A stretch of 64,000 nucleotides of DNA from Xylogone sp. PMI_703 (lineage: Eukaryota; Ascomycota; Leotiomycetes): assembly GCA_021399445.1 (NCBI GenBank), contig JAJTUQ010000004.1:5456001-5520000 (forward strand), given 5' to 3'. Positions 36,028 to 49,600 of the stretch are shown piece by piece. The notes under the pieces are model-generated. The model searched no databases, was not told the DNA's origin, and saw only the letters and a list, made by a program, of their open reading frames with translations. Both the position numbers and the translations under genes were made by a program. The stretch's first letter is position 1, and every line of letters begins with the position of its first letter.

Positions 36028-37612
36028 CTTGCTTAACAAGATGAGTTGCTATCTTCCTTGACTTGAGCCGCAGAGAACTGCGTTGTGTGGCCCAAGAGGT
36101 AAGATGAGGAGAGCACCTGATAGGAAAACGGTAAGGGAGTAGGCAATTGAATTGCAAAACTCATAATGGAGAAATACAGATACTCTCGGTGAAAGCAAGG
36201 AGCATTCTTGCAGCGGAATCTGGGGACTTACCCGACTCCAATGCAAGTTACCATTTCAACTGCCGGTAAGGAAAGGGGACTTACCGCGGTCTTCACACTC
36301 CATGTTTAATTACCTGCATGGCAGGAGAGCTGAACCCGAGCCCATCGCATTTCCACATCATGATCGACAAGGTTGATTGAGGGAAGGGTAAAGAAAACCC
36401 ACTCACGAGGGGCAACATCTCCGTGAGTGCTTCGTCCTGGTGTCACATTTCTTGGATACCAGGTATCACTGCAAAGCAGGCCATAGAGATGGAGTAAAAT
36501 CTCAGAGTTTTCTTAGCCAGGCCACTCAAACACTTGCGTGAGTGGTACGAGTGGACCGTAATGATTTGGCCGAGAGCGACAAGAAGATGGTGGAGAAGGA
36601 AGCGAGGTCGTCGAGCAAGAAAGTTTGGCTGCCGCGATCGGAGTGTACTTGTAACAATCTCCCCAGAAAGGAGCTTAAGATCAACAGCAGTGACCCACAG
36701 GACAGGGACAAAGGACAAGATCTGATAAGATAATGGAGGGTAGCGTTCGGATCTTCCCTGCTGCATGGCTGAGCCACCCGTGGACACGGCCAGGTGTTGT
36801 TGCTCTAGTCGTAAGAAGCACGCAACGTGATAATCATTAGGTAACTGAAAGCTCCAGGCCTTTATGGTTGGGATATGAGAGGCCTGTAACATAACTGTGG
36901 AGCGAACCATCAGATCAACCAATCTCTACTTCCAGTTCACGCAATCTTGGCCCGCGATGATCAAGCATGGTGTTACACGTGATTTTTAGGTTACTCGGGT
37001 AAACTTGCCGCACCAAGATGATCTTCTCTCCTTCCTGAGCGAGTATCCAGGCACCCCAGGGTGTGTGAGGGACTTTTGGCATCGTGGTAGGTGATCCAAA
37101 CCTTCAAAGCCCTGGGAAGAAAATATCGAAGTTCTACTTTGTAAGTTGCAGGGCATTATTACCAAAATCAATCCTGTAACAGTCCCACACAGCGGCTGGA
37201 CCTGACGTCATGTGCTCCTGAAGCTGCCCAACGCCATTTCGTCGTTGCCCAAACCCCTGGCACCCGATCTTCCAGTACCCTTACAAGAAGATGTTGCGCA
37301 GGCTAGGTACGCAGGGGCTCATGAAAATACTACAGTAACGCAATTTGCCTTGCGCGTCCGGCACGAAGCTTCAGATGAACTTGACTCGGCAACTGCACTC
37401 CTTCTCAAGTCATGGTTACTCAGTGTACTGCCCGTAGCATCTAGATGTGCACTTTCCAAAGACAAGGCTGGGACATGTCTCCTAACACTCATTGCAACTA
37501 TCCAATGGAAAAAGAATCAGCCAGGTCTAAACTATATCAAACACCCTAGTATATGTTATCAGAAGACGGGACATCACATCATTCTTCTTCTTCTTCTTTA
37601 AACCAAGGGACT
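36028..37612. promoter_or_regulatory. Divergent promoter region, ABC transporter / siderophore NRPS
   Basis: About 1.6 kb between the two start codons. It carries one exact ATCWGATAA site (36720-36728) followed at once by a second GATAA word, and CCAAT words near 36919 and 37500 that could serve the CCAAT-binding complex/HapX. A 159-codon minus frame (36443-36922) has no family features and sits across the regulatory site; I do not call it a gene. Confidence 0.55.
36720..36728 (+). promoter_or_regulatory. ATCWGATAA iron-GATA site between ABC transporter and NRPS
   Basis: ATCTGATAA on the + strand, directly followed by GATAA (ATCTGATAAGATAA, 36720-36733). It is 693 bp upstream of the transporter start and about 890 bp upstream of the NRPS start, so one site could control both genes. 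Confidence 0.65.
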
Positions 37613-40600
37613 ATGGCTGCTTCATTATCCATCCTTAACAATCCTCCGCAGACTTTGGAAGGTCCCCAGTTTCTTCACAGATTAGTAGATTGGGAAAAAT
37701 ATTCGAGTTCCTGCGCGATCGACTTTTCTAGTGGTGATAGACGAGAGAGATACACCTACCAGCAAGTTCGAGCATGTAGTACATCGCTGGTTTCTAAGAT
37801 TCAGAAAGTGTCAGGCGCCTCTTTTGAATCGAAACAGGATCAAGTCATTCCGGTTTTGGTGCCTCAGTCACCTGGTCTTTATATCTCTCAATTGGCAATA
37901 TTGGAATCAGGGGCAGCCTTTTGTCCAATCAATCTTGATGCGCCAAAAGATCGAATCAAATTCGTCGTAGAGGACGTTGCAGCGGACATCATAGTTACAA
38001 CAACCGCGTTCAGAGATGTCGTCTCTTGGGATAATGGCCCTGCCGTTATCTTTGTGGATGAGTTTCCACTTGTACCCTTGGAGATTGACCTCCGTTTGTC
38101 TCCCCTCACTTCCGTGGTAAATCCAAAGCTTGCATATATCATGTATACATCTGGTTCAAGTGGAACTCCCAAAGGTGTTGCAGTCAGCCACTTAGCAGTA
38201 ACTCAATCTTTGATGGCACATCAAAAACATATACCCCAATTCAAGAGATTTCTACAATTCGCATCGCCTTCATTTGATGTATCTGTATTCGAAATCTTTT
38301 TCCCTCTCATTCGCGGTTGTACGCTCGTTGGTTGTGATAGAGCACAACTTCTCAACAACCTTCCAGGGATGATAAATGCGTTGGAAGTTGATGCAGCTGA
38401 GCTGACTCCAACTGTGGCGGGATCTCTTCTACAAAAAAGATCAGCAGCTCCAGGTTTGAAATTATTATTAACAATTGGAGAAATGCTTACAAGGCCGCTG
38501 GTCGAAGAGTTCGGAGGTTCGGATTCGAAAGAAAGTATGCTATACGGCATGTATGGGCCAACAGAGGCGGCCATTCACTGTACTATATGTCCTAAGATGC
38601 AAAGCAACTACAAAGCTAGCAATATCGGCATTCCTTTAGACACTACATCAATCTTCATAGCGAAACCAGCGGACGGTAATGAGGCACTAGAATTCCTTCC
38701 TACCGGGGAAATTGGCGAGCTGGTCCTCGGTGGACCCCAACTTGCAGAAGGATATTTGAATAGAGAAGAGCAGAACAAGGCGGCTTTTGTTCGATTCCAA
38801 GAAGAGAGGTACTATAGAACCGGTGACAAGGCTAAGCTTTTACCAGATGGTACGATAGAAATCCACGGCCGTATAAGCGCCGGCCAGGTCAAGTTGCGAG
38901 GGCAGAGAGTTGAACTGGGTGAGATTGAAGAAGCGGTTTATAAACACCCTGGAATAAAAACCGTCGTGGCAATTGTTCTCGGAAGCGTGCTAGTTGCTTT
39001 TGCACTTGTGGATGATGACCAAATTCGGGCTGCTGACGTCCTGAATACATGTGCAACTTGGCTACCGAAATTCATGGTTCCTAATGAAATAGTAATGCTG
39101 AAATCTTTTCCATATCTTCCTTCTGGAAAAGTCGATAAGAGGAGGCTACAATCTGATTACGAGAAACAGCGAGCAGCAAACGAAACTGAAAGCGTGGAGA
39201 ATGAGTCTGAGACGGAGAAAATTGTCCGAGAAATTCTTGGGGAGTTCTTAGGAGCTTTTCATACCTATACACGACTAGCAGCTGCAGGACTGGAGTCCCT
39301 TACAGCTATTAGAGTCGCTTCTAGACTTAAATCGGTAGGGTTTAACGTTACAACCATAGTCATCTTACAGGCGGCTACTTTCAGTGAGCTTGTTGCAGTC
39401 TGTGAAGCGTCAAAAACCTCACCAAAGGAACCCTCGAAGGAAGAGTCAACGACTAGGCTAAAAGAGTCATTATCTGGTATTGGCAGTGGTGCGGAGGGTA
39501 TTGAGTATATCATGCCATGTACCCCATTGCAGTTGGCAATGCTATCAGAAACTGCCATTAATGAGAAAGCATACCAGAACTGGGTGGAAATCGATTTAAC
39601 GGGAGTCCTGGGAATTCCAGCTGCTGTTACCGCTTTGAACCAGCTAGCTGAGGTCAATCCAATTCTTAGAACAGGATTCAGAGAGGCAGAAGATAAAGAT
39701 GGATATGTTCAGATTGTGTGGAAAGCTATACCGACCTCCAATATTCGAGAGGTAGATATGTTTGATTACGATCTAGACATATCCAGAATCTGCTGGCTTG
39801 AGCATCCAATCCAAGTTCAATTGTTGAAATTGGATGACAGTATCAAAATTTTGCTCCATATTCATCACGCTTTGTATGATGCATGGTCACTAGAACTCAT
39901 CCTTGATGACTTTAACTCTTTGTTATCTGATCGAAAGCCTGTGGAAAGGATACCCTTCATCAAAGTTGTCAGCAGCTATGCTAATGGGATCCTTGATGTA
40001 GACTCATGGAAACAGAAGGATTATTGGAGAGATCACTTGCAGCAGCTTGATATTAGGCCAATGCCAAATTACCACAATCGCAAATCACCCAAAAACGGAT
40101 TAATCGCTGCTGAAATCCAGACGTCAATTTTGACTGTAGATGTAGAGGCTACCGCCAGACGGCTACATTCGAGCCCCCAATCGTTATTACAATCTGCATA
40201 TGCAGTCATCTTAAGCTCTTACCTTGGATCAGCGGATATCTGCTTTGGTACGGTATTTTCAGGTAGAACGCTTCCGATCGAAGGGATTGAAGATATAGTT
40301 GGCCCCTGTCTCGCAACTTTGCCAGTCAGAATTGATCTTTCGACCTGTAGCACAGTTCAAGAACTTCTACAAACTCTCAATTCGATTAACAGGAAACACC
40401 TGGAGCACAGCACCTTGCCATTGCGCACAATTAAGTCATCTGCTGGTGTTGATCCTCGACATATGTTATTCGATACGCTATTTGTCTGGCAGCAAACTCT
40501 CCATGAACCTACGCATTCTAGAGAGCATGTTTCCCTAGTACATGCTGTTGACAACTTAGAGTTCAACTTGACTCTAGAAGTTACGCCTGGATCAAAGTAT

Positions 40601-43600
40601 ATTTCTCTCAAGGCCAACTATCGGGAATCAGTATTCCCTGAATCACAGATTGGATTACTCCTCTCCCAGCTTGAGCAAGCCGTACATGCTATATTACAAA
40701 AGGATACACTTACTTATCAAGATGTGTATCTTTGCCTAGAGGACAATATCTTGTCTATAGAAAATGGTCACCCGGATATGGTGCTGAGCAATAAAACGCT
40801 TGCGTCTCCTGTGGAAGAAATAGCCCGCGTTGATCCTGACCGGCGCGCTATTGATTTTGCTATCGGTATTGCGCCTGGTAAAGTTGTTGTCCAGCGGATG
40901 TCTTATTCTGGGCTAAACAAGAGAGCTAATCAAATTGGTCATTATTTACTGGGCCAACTGCTTGCTCCTGACCAACTGGTATGCATCTGTATGGAGAAAA
41001 GCCTAGATTTATATAGCTGTATTCTTGCAACTGCAAAAGTTGGGGCTGCTTACCTTCCACTAACACCGGATGTACCACAAGAGAGGCTCGAGCGAATTCT
41101 GAACCAAGCAAAGGTCAACATAGTATTGATGGATTCTACTTCAAAGAGTAGATTGAAAATACCAGAGTCTGTGAAGACAGTTTATGTTGACGAGATGAAT
41201 TTTGATATTTTCTGCGTTGATAATATTGTTCCTAGAGGCAACCCAGACAATCTTGCCTATTGCGTTTTTACATCAGGAAGCACTGGAAACCCAAAAGGCG
41301 TGTTAGTCACACAAAGAAATATTGTCAGCAACTTAGATGTTCTTGAGAGGTTATATCCTGCATCACAATGTTCAAGGTTCTTACAGCAGTGTTCTCAAGC
41401 ATTTGATGTATCCGTATTCGAGATATTCTTTACTTGGAGAATAGGGGGCTGTCTCTGCGCAGCAGTTAAAGACGTTCTCTTCCAAGATATTGAAACTGCT
41501 ATACGAGAATTAGAAATAACTCATCTTAGCATGACACCTACTGTAGCAGCACTTGTCAACCCAGGAAAAGTTCCAAAAGTGCAATTCCTAGTGACAGCTG
41601 GGGAGGCTGTCACACCAAAAGTGTTCAACGCGTGGGCTGGCAGAGGGTTGTTTCAGGGATATGGGCCGAGTGAAACAACAAATATTTGCACCTTGAATGA
41701 GAATGTTGTTTTAGACCATTTTATTAATAACATTGGTCATCCCTTTGAGAATACTTCAGCTTTTATTCTGTCCCCTGAAGTAGATTTCGTATTGTTACCT
41801 AAGGGAGCAGAAGGCGAATTCTGCTTTGGTGGTTCGCAAGTCTTTCGAGGCTATATTGACACTGAACAGAACACTGGAAAGATCATTGATCACCCGAAAT
41901 ATGGTCGTATATACAGAAGTGGGGATTTTGGTCGTATGATGCCGGATGGATCATTAGCTTTCACTGGAAGAAAGGATGATCAAGTCAAAATTAGAGGACA
42001 GCGGGTGGAACTGGGAGAGATCAACAATGTCATGCTTGATTCTATTGAGGTTAATGATTGTGTTACGATGGTAATCGGAGCAGAGGGCTCAGAACGACTT
42101 GTGTGTTTCTGGACACCAAGCTCACTAGGTTCAGAGGAACCTACATTATTGAAATGCTTAACTCCCGATGCTGCAAAAATAGAGGTGTTATATAAAGCAC
42201 TGGAATCTGCCCTTCCTGCTTATATGATTCCATCCTCGCTTATACCTGTATCCGTCCTCCCATCTACGTCCCAAGGGAAAATAGACAAACGCCTTTTGGA
42301 GGGACAATACAACTCATTAGATCAAAATTACTTGGACAAAGTTGGCCATGCTCAAGTTGTATCTTCGGATCACGTATGGACCAACTTGGAGCAAATAATT
42401 GCTACAGCGCTGGCTCACTTGGTTAAGGTTCCAATAGAAGAAATTGGACCTGGTACTTCATTTTTCAGCTTGGGAGTGGACTCTATCTCCGCCATTCCAT
42501 TTTCCAAGCTCCTAACACAGACCAGCATGCATGAAGTCAAGATATCCGATATTTTGAAATACTCTACTGTTATCAGACTGGCTGAGCATATAACTTCCCT
42601 GGGTGAAGACACAAATAATGCTACGATTGCTGACCACCAAGGACCTCGTTTTGAATTTCCTGAAGGTTTTACCGAGTCAATAGCCAAGAGGTTGAACAGA
42701 GCCAGTGGTGATATCGAAAGGGTCCTGCCTTGTACTCCGTTACAAGAGGCAATGCTATCGGCTGCGGAGTCTTCATCCTCTGGATCATATAGTAACCATG
42801 TTATCTTCGACATTGTCGGTAGTCTAGAGAGACTCGAAGGGTGTTGGAAAGAAATGGTCCGCAGACATGAGATCTTGCGTACCTCCTTTATACAGACGGA
42901 TATGCCACGCTATCCGTATGTTCAGATAATATTTACGGAGTACGAATTGAAGCTAGACTCGATTGATGGGGGATCAAAGGATACAAGACAGGTTTTTGAG
43001 GAAATTGAAGCAGACATGGAAAAGAATAAGCATAGCCCACCATACAGACTCAATCAATTACACATGTCTGGGAAAGTAAAGCTATTAGTTTCGATGCATC
43101 ATGCTCTATATGATGGTGTGGCACTTTCAGTGCTCTACCACGAAGTCGAACAACTTTACAATGGACAGGCCCTACCTCCACCAGTGTCCTTCGTTCCATT
43201 CATAGAGTATATTACATCAATTGACACCGAACAATCCGACAGATTTTGGGATAAGACTTTGCACAATTGCTCTGAGACGCTCATTCAGAACAATTTTGAG
43301 GCTGAAAAGTCTGGGGATCGCAATACCACTATATCTAGGCAACTACGATCACCACTGAGCTGGATTGAAGATCAAGTCAAGCAATATGGCACATCTCTTT
43401 TGGCTGCCTGCCAAACGTCTTGGGCAGCTGTGTTATCTGAACAGACTTATCAGGATGACGTCTGCTTTGGGAATGTTGTTAACGGTCGTACGGTTAACAT
43501 TGAAGGAATCGAACATCTTGTAGCGCCTTGCTTCAACACAATACCAGTTCGACTCAGAGATACGTCAAAACTATCTTATTTAGAGTCATTTAGGCATTTA

Positions 43601-46600
43601 CAACTTTATAATGCAGACTCTCTGCAGTTTCAATTTACGCCATTGCGTCGAATTCTAGCTCGATCAAAAAATGACGGTCCTCATCTTTTCGACACTTTGT
43701 TTCTTCTACAACAGACAACCGCCCAGCTTGATTCTTCCATATGGTTTATTGATCACGAAGAGGGCATCATTGCATTCCCTCTCGTCTGTGAAGTTGTACC
43801 TGACTCCCATAATAACAAGCTAGGCATCCTATTCCATTCTTATGGGGGGGCAATCGACGATCAAGATCTCTCGAAAATCGCAAATGAGTTCATAAAACAT
43901 CTAGAAATCTCTCTAGAGAATCCAAGGCGTCAGATCCTCCCACAATTACTTAAAGAACATATCCTCGAAAAGCGAAGCCAACGATATTTAACTAAATCAA
44001 AAGAGTCCGAAACTGCCAAACATGTCACAACCATGACGCAGGAGCAACTAAAATTAAGAAATGTCATAGCTGCATTTACAGATACTCCAAGGGATAGTAT
44101 TGGACCAGATGTCACTGTATTCAGATTAGGGCTCGACAGTATAAGTGTAGTACAACTTGCATACCGTCTGCGAGATCAAGGATATGATATCCTTGCAAGC
44201 GACATTCTCGAACATCCAACTATTTCTCAACTGAATCTATTTCTTCAGGAAAACCAAAGTGTTCCTAAGTGGGAGAAGTCTGAGTACAACTTTGAGGCTT
44301 TCAGTGAAAATTTCAGGAATATTATTTACAAGAATAATAATATTGACCCCAAAGCAGTGCAATATGTGAGACCATGCACAGCTGTTCAGGGGGGCATGCT
44401 AGCGCAGACATTACGATCAGACGGGAAGGAATACATGAATAGCATTCACATGAAACTCATGCCAACGACTTCTATCTCAAAATTAAAGATGGCGTGGGAG
44501 CAAACTATCAAGGACCACGAAATGCTAAGAACGGGGTTTGTTCCAACTGGGGACTTGGAGTATCCATTTGCAATGGTCACTTATTTTAACGATAAATTTT
44601 CGACACCATGGATTGAAGATTCACACATCAATCCAAGCACCTTGGAGAGATTAGCTCAAGGACCGTGGGGTTTACGCTTTACGTATTCTGGTGACGAGAC
44701 AGTTTTGATATTTGAAGCTCACCATGCCATGTATGATGCTCAATCCATACAGATTATCTTATCGGATGTTGCAGATATATATAATTCAAGAGATAGACTG
44801 AGTTCACTGCCAGTAAATTCTCTTCTTGGACCGATTCTACTGTCAGAAGCAAATGATCTTGATTCACAAAGACTATTTTGGCAAAACGATGATAATAAGG
44901 TCATTGTGAACAGATTTCCAAATCTCTGTCCCCTCCATAGCTCAAGCAAGGCATCAATTGTTAAGGAAATCTATTCCACAATGTCGGTCTCAGAATTGGA
45001 TACTATTTGTAGGCAATTGGGTGTGACAATGCAAGCAGCGGGCCAAGCTGCATGGGCAAGACTTCTTGCGGCATATACCGGCGAAACTGATACTACCTTT
45101 GGTGTCACGCTTTCTGGACGTTCCCTAATAGAGAATTCAGACAAGGTTTGCTTTCCAAGCATTGTTACACTTCCAGTTCGTGGTAGCGTGGTTGGAACCA
45201 ATGAGGAACTTCTTTCACGAACTATGCAGAACAATGCGTCATTAATGAGGTATCAATTTACTCCTCTTACGTCTATCCAAAAATGGGCTGGATTCCCTGA
45301 GGGCAGGATTTTCGACACACTATTCACTTATCAAAGAGTTGCACAGTCGGAACGACGTCCAAGCAGGCCTTGGGATGTTATTGACGAGCATGCTTCTGTG
45401 GAGTATGTTGTTTCTTTAGAGATGGAGCCTACTAATACAGGGAAACTTCTTCTCCGGTTGACCTGCAGAGAGGATATCGTCCCCACTGAACATTCCGGAT
45501 TACTTCTTGAACAGTACAATTTATTACTGCTCGACATCCTTCAAAATCCGCAAGACTGTTGTGATATAGCCCCTACAGCTCAGGATACTCTCCTTTCAAT
45601 TACACCAGCAGAATATAGCGAACTTCCCAGCCCTGTTGAGTTACTGCATGAATTTGTCAAAAATAGTGCCCAACAGTGGCCAGATAAAATTGCCTTGGAG
45701 TTTGCAACGTCTTGGACAACTGAGAGAATAAATAGCAAAACATGGACATATAGGGAGATGAACTTGGCTTCTAACAAAATTGCAAACTTCCTTCTCGATC
45801 GCGAGGTACTTCCAGGAGATATAGTTGCTATATGCTTTGATAAGTGTGCAGAAGCCTCCCTTGCCATCATTGGTATTCTCAAAGCTGGGTGTGCTTATGT
45901 AGCCCTTGACCCAACAGCTCCAGCTGAACGTTTGAACTTTATTGTCAAGGATTCCAATGCAAGACTTCTTCTTACATCTGGGAACCCAGCTAAAAGTCTG
46001 CAGAGCTTCATCCAGATTGACCCCATAGATCTCAGTTCGTCAGCAATCATCGAAGATTACAACTCAGATACGCCGAAGCTATCTCGTGAAGTCAGTCCCC
46101 TGGATACCTCATACTGTTTATACACCTCGGGCACTACGGGAACTCCAAAAGGTTGCCTTATATCTCATGAAAATGCCGTTCAGGCAATGCTTGCATTTCA
46201 GAAACTTTTTACTGACCATTGGGATGAGGAGTCAAAGTGGTTACAGTTTGCTTCATTCCATTTCGATGTCAGCGTCCTCGAACAATTTTGGAGCTGGAGT
46301 GTTGGCATTCGCGTCATTTCCGCACCTCGTGATCTCATCTTTGAAGATATTGCAGCTTCAATAAGCATATTAGGTGTTACACACATTGATCTGACTCCAA
46401 GTCTTGCACGTCTCTTGCACCCTAATGACGTACCTTCACTTCATAAAGGAGTCTTTATTACAGGCGGTGAACAGCTAAAACAAGAGATCCTGGATGTTTG
46501 GGGTAAATACGGTTGCATTTACAACGGGTATGGACCGACCGAGGCCACTATTGGTGTGACAATGTATCCACGAGTACCACATAATGGCAAACCCTCGAAT

Positions 46601-49600
46601 ATTGGTCCTCAATTCCTTAATGTTGGCTCCTTTGTACTCAAGCCTGGAACCGAACTACCCGTTCTACGTGGTGGAGTTGGTGAACTTTGTGTATCTGGAA
46701 AATTGGTCGGGATTGGTTATCTCAATCGTCCCGAGCTTACTGCAGAACGGTTTCCAGTGCTAGAGAGTTTCAAAGAACGCGTATACCGGACGGGTGATCT
46801 CGTTCGTATACTTCATGATGGCAGCTTTATCTTCCTCGGCAGAGCAGATGATCAAGTCAAGCTCCGGGGTCAACGGCTAGAGTTGAGCGAGATAAATGAA
46901 GTCATAAAAAAGAGTTGCAGCAGCATTGACGAAGTTGTGACGCTAGTTCTAAAGCATCTTACTCAACAAAAAGAACAGCTGGTGAGCTTCTTCGTGGTAA
47001 CAGTTATGGACCAACAGGAGTTGCCTCACATCATATCTACTATGAAGCACGCATGCAAATCTCGCCTGCCGGGCTATATGGTGCCAACTCACTTCATTCC
47101 AATCGAAAAGCTCCCGCTAAATCCAAATAACAAAGCTGACACAAAACAATTGGCCACTATGTTCAACAATCTAAGCATCGATGAGCTACAAAGCCTTTCT
47201 AGACCTGGCCACTCAGACGGCCAATGGCCTGAAAATCACAAAGAGCTTTTACATACCATAGCAACCGTATTAAAGGTAGAAGCTACCCAACTGCAAAAGG
47301 ACTCCAACATATTCGAGCTCGGTTTGGATTCCATCTCAGTCATTGGGTTTTCTGCATCTCTCCAGCGAACAGGGCTTCATAATGCGAAGCCATCTACGAT
47401 TATGCAGAATCCGACATTAGGACAACTTGTTGAGACTCTTTCTAAAGGAAGGTCCGTTGATAATGCTAATGAAGATTCTCATATTGAGTCTATTCAGTAC
47501 ATCAAGTCATTTTCCTACAAACATCTACCAAGCATTGCCAGGGATCTTGGAATGGATCCCACAGATATCGACGCCATCAGTCCTTGTACACCAATGCAGG
47601 AAGGAATGATTTATCAGTTCCTCGAATCTGAATACCCCTTATATTTCAACAAGTTCACTTTCAAACTGGATGACTCTGTTGATACAGATAAACTACTCCG
47701 AGCTTGGAACAAAGTCGTTGCTCAACTACCGATACTACGCACAAGATTTATGTTAACTGATGATGGGTATGCGCAGGTTGCTACGAAAGCAAGGAAGCTG
47801 GTCTGGGATGCATCCCTTTTTAAGCACGACGCGGAAAACAAAAATTTGTCACTCCAATTTCCTTTTAGAATTAGTCTCAAGTTCTTTTCACTTGAGAGGC
47901 GCATGAATATTGAAATTTTTCACGGTTTATACGATGCTAATAGCTTGATAATGATATTAAGGCACGTTATTGAGGAGTATAGAGGGATCCCCAACATTGA
48001 TTATGGCCCTTCATTTGTGGAGTCCCTTGCATACGGTCTACTAGCCTCAAGGCCAGGTGCACAAACTTTCTGGGCAGATCATCTTAAATCGTGGGCAGAA
48101 GACTCATTATCTATTAAGTATGAAGGCACATCCGACGTTGCTGTTACAAAAGAGCTGCCAAACATGAATAAGCTGGAGGAGCGCCGTACCAGCTTTGGAG
48201 TTACATACCAAGCAATGATAATGGCAGCTTGGGTATCTATTCTTCGAAATATCAAACACTGCAATCCTACGCTTGGATTGGTAGTGTCAGGGAGAAACAT
48301 AGATTTCGGAGATGCAGATAAAGTGGCTGGTCCATTATTTAACACCATCCCTTTCCACATTGATATAGAACCAAAGACCACATGGCAGCAGTTAATTCAA
48401 AAATGTCACGACTTTAATATACACTCCCAGCTTTATCAACAAACACCCCTGAAAGAGATTCAGAAATGGGGCCCGGCTCGAAAATCTAGGAACCCAATTT
48501 TTGATAACTTATTCGTATTCCAAAGATCCTTGGAAGATGAGAATAGCTTTGCGGATGATATTTGGGTTCCATTGGAAGATTCAGCGCCTGCTGATGTAAG
48601 TAGAATCCCTAATGTCTGTTATTCGGAATTCTGACTTTCCAGAAGTATCCACTCGCATTCGAAGCAACACTGGGGCATGATTTGAAGACACTCAAATTGT
48701 CGATTACGGCACAAGGCTCTATACTTTCAGAGTCAGAGTGTCACGACCTCCTAGAGCAGATGGAGATATCCTTGAAAAATATAACTGAAAATCCTATGAG
48801 CTACATACCTGAAACAGGGGATATGCCCAATGGAGAGAATCATGAGCAACCTTCCATAGCTGATAAGCTCACCAACGGAGTCTCTAATCATAAGATAGTA
48901 ACTTCAGACGAACGAAAATCTTCTCAATTACTAGAGAATATACAAATCCTAAGACAGGATATCTCGATTTTGGCGAATATATCTGAAAATGACGTCCATG
49001 AAGAGTCATCTATTTTTGAACATGGACTTGATAGTATCGATATCATCAAGCTTTCGAGCCGTCTTCGGAAGCAAGGTATCAGGCTCCCAGTTAGTGATAT
49101 CATTCGAAGCCAGACAGTTGTTAATATGGCTGGAAAAATCGTTAGAGATGATTATGCATCTAAAGAGCCATCTACGAAGGAAATTCAGAGTACAATCACA
49201 AAGCTTACGAATTACCTAAGAGACCAGAAACAGCTTCCTAGTGATTTTCAAATGGTTTTACCCGCTACTCCTTTACAGCAGAGTATGATTAAGGAGATGC
49301 TTCGGTCGGAATATAAGAGATACTTTAACCTAGAAGTTCTTAAAATTAGTGATGCAGTAGATATCACGACACTTAAGGGTGCGATGGAACAAGTGATAGC
49401 CGCATCACCAATCCTTCGCACAAATTTTGTGGAAGTGAATGACCCCAAAATCCCTTACGCGTTTGCTCAGGTAGTCCATCACAATAATCTACAACCACCT
49501 GAGTCAATGACAGTCACCACTATCGATGGAGCGAAGGGTCTCAATGATGTTTTAGAAGACCTCAAGCTTCAAGCTAGGTGGCTCATAGAGAAAAACGGAT

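Noticed and set aside
36443..36922. 159-codon open frame on the minus strand in the transporter/NRPS promoter
   Set aside because: It overlaps the iron-GATA site and several other frames, and shows no family motif.
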